64,000 nucleotides of DNA from Malaya genurostris (Eukaryota > Arthropoda > Insecta > Diptera > Culicidae): contig NC_080572.1 of NCBI RefSeq assembly GCF_030247185.1, positions 170,568,975 to 170,632,974 on the forward strand, read 5' to 3'. A model generated the notes under the pieces. It was not told the DNA's origin, made no database searches, and saw only the letters and a list, made by a program, of their open reading frames with translations. Numbering within the stretch: the first letter of the stretch is position 1; each line of letters starts with the position of its first letter. The translations under genes and the position numbers were made by a program. Shown one piece after another: positions 62,962 through 64,000 of the stretch.

Positions 62962-63129
62962 GCAATTTTCCTTTTTGGATTAGTCTCGTACTATCAACTA
63001 GTTCTAAATTTTTTTGCTATGATTAACATAGTTAGGGCGTATTCAGCAATTTTCCTTTTTGGATTAGTCTCGTACTATCAACTAGTTCTAAATTTTTTTG
63101 CTATGATTAACATAGTTAGGGCATATTCA
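62962..63129. repeat. 84-bp tandem duplication
   Basis: 62962-63045 is repeated at 63046-63129 with one visible difference (GGGCGTATTC versus GGGCATATTC). The frame stays open because 84 is a multiple of three, but nothing else supports a gene. Confidence 0.9.
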
Positions 63130-64000
63130 GGAGTGTTCTAGTTCTAGATGCAAAATTTATGTCAGTTTTCAAATTTAAATCTAGTAATTATAACAAAATA
63201 AACTGGCAGACACCGTTCTATTGACCAAATGCCATCATAAAATTGACAAAAATTTCAACGTCGTTGTTTTCCAAAACATATGTAGAACAGCCGCACCCTT
63301 AAATTTAACCAAAGCTACACCATTTATATTATATTTAGGAAACATTAGTAATAGCGAGACCCGCTATTTCTGTTCAATAAATTGAAACCAAATATAAAAT
63401 TTAAATTTGAGCATTCACTTCAAATTTTTGAGTCGCATTATCAGAAATATTGTATATTTTTCAAGCATTTTTTTGTGATTTTACTTCTCATGGCCGGAAC
63501 GAAGCTAGAAGTTCCGAATTATTCTCTATCCTGCCAAGCATCCAGCGAAAAACTACGCTAAAGACTAATGACATGACTATTGATTCCATAAACCATTTAT
63601 GTAAAATTTGTTGTAAAATATTGTAAAACTGTTACACTAAAACTATATTTTTGCTTGAATACATTTCGCAGCTGAACTTAACAGGTAACTTTGCTATACC
63701 ACAATCCACCCAGGTTAGATGTTGTGACTATACACAGAAATACAAATGTTTGTGCAGGCAAATCGAACCCTTAATAATCTCAGCTTCATCATTCATCTCA
63801 TATTTTAAAACCATTGTCTAGAGCGAGATCTGCTGTCTCTGTTCAACACATTGGCTAAAATGGTAAGACAGTAATTGATGCATCTGATTCGAGTTTTCAC
63901 ATCGTCATGCCCTTAATTTTGCACATGTATCACATTATTTTTACTACGATGTTGCTCATTAGGGCCGAAGCGAATGTATTAATTCCGAATCCATCGCAAT
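63130..64000. repeat. Two diverged copies of the TTCATCTCA repeat family
   Basis: 63300-63600 and 63770-64000 resemble each other and 3995-4290 (GCGAGACCCGCTATTTCTGT versus GCGAGATCTGCTGTCTCTGT; GAGTTTTCACATCGTC). No gene. Confidence 0.4.

Overview
The window looks like a gene-poor, AT-rich stretch of a culicine mosquito genome (Aedes/Culex-like; genus not resolved). The grounds are the mosquito-type repeats: many copies of a repeat with a 'CCTTTCTCATATAGAAAGG' start and a 'GGCCCGGAGGGCC' core, tRNA-derived SINEs, several Tc1/mariner-type transposons, a non-LTR retrotransposon and many MITEs. No bacterial features, rRNA, functional tRNA, CRISPR or clear viral sequence was seen.

Host genes: the clearest host coding content is four small two- or three-exon genes, all on the minus strand, at 15510-15915, 27708-28042, 49937-50386 and 56054-56404. 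Each encodes a short secreted protein (predicted 113, 88, 127 and 76 aa) with a signal peptide, a conserved block A (consensus VPxIIAGKPRPLLDxE), a 62-68 nt phase-0 intron exactly after that block, a conserved block B (consensus VYDLAxxITDED) and a divergent C-terminal tail. All four have a TATA box, and two share an identically spaced initiator. I do not recognise the family. It looks like a dispersed tandem cluster of paralogues pushed apart by transposons, and it is the main finding. A possible head-to-head signal-peptide exon lies at 28587.

Layout. 0-1 kb: foldback/MITE and SINE-like tail. 1.3-1.7 kb: end of the abundant modular repeat. 2.6-3.7 kb: Tc1/mariner element with 28-bp TIRs. 6.9-9.0 kb: decayed non-LTR retrotransposon. 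9.1-10.5 kb: mariner relic interrupted by a MITE, then another MITE. 11.3-11.5 kb: TTAA-flanked MITE. 12.1-14.4 kb: modular repeats. 14.4-15.0 kb: SINE and pogo-like MITE. 15.5-15.9 kb: gene 1. 16.2-20.7 kb: modular repeats, a long-inverted-repeat element carrying a retrotransposon fragment, a MITE, an AT microsatellite and a foldback. 23.0-23.2 kb: AAT microsatellite. 25.2 kb: hairpin MITE. 27.7-28.0 kb: gene 2. 28.7-30.6 kb: foldback and second long-inverted-repeat element. 31.3-33.2 kb: mariner nested in a DD36D transposon, itself nested in another repeat. 38 kb: intact SINE. 41.0-42.0 kb: full modular repeat with a ~336-bp AT tract. 42.2-43.5 kb: hAT-like element with CGG arrays. 44.6-45.8 kb: palindromic array. 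45.8-47.1 and 53.6-55.0 kb: inverted pair of one element, bracketing gene 3. 50.9-51.7 kb: second DD36D transposon. 56.1-56.4 kb: gene 4. 57.7-63 kb: MITEs, SINEs, a pogo-like element and an 84-bp tandem duplication.

No pathway can be assembled from the window. The four secreted-peptide genes are the only set with evidence of common function, and that function is unknown. All calls come from reading the sequence; no database was searched.
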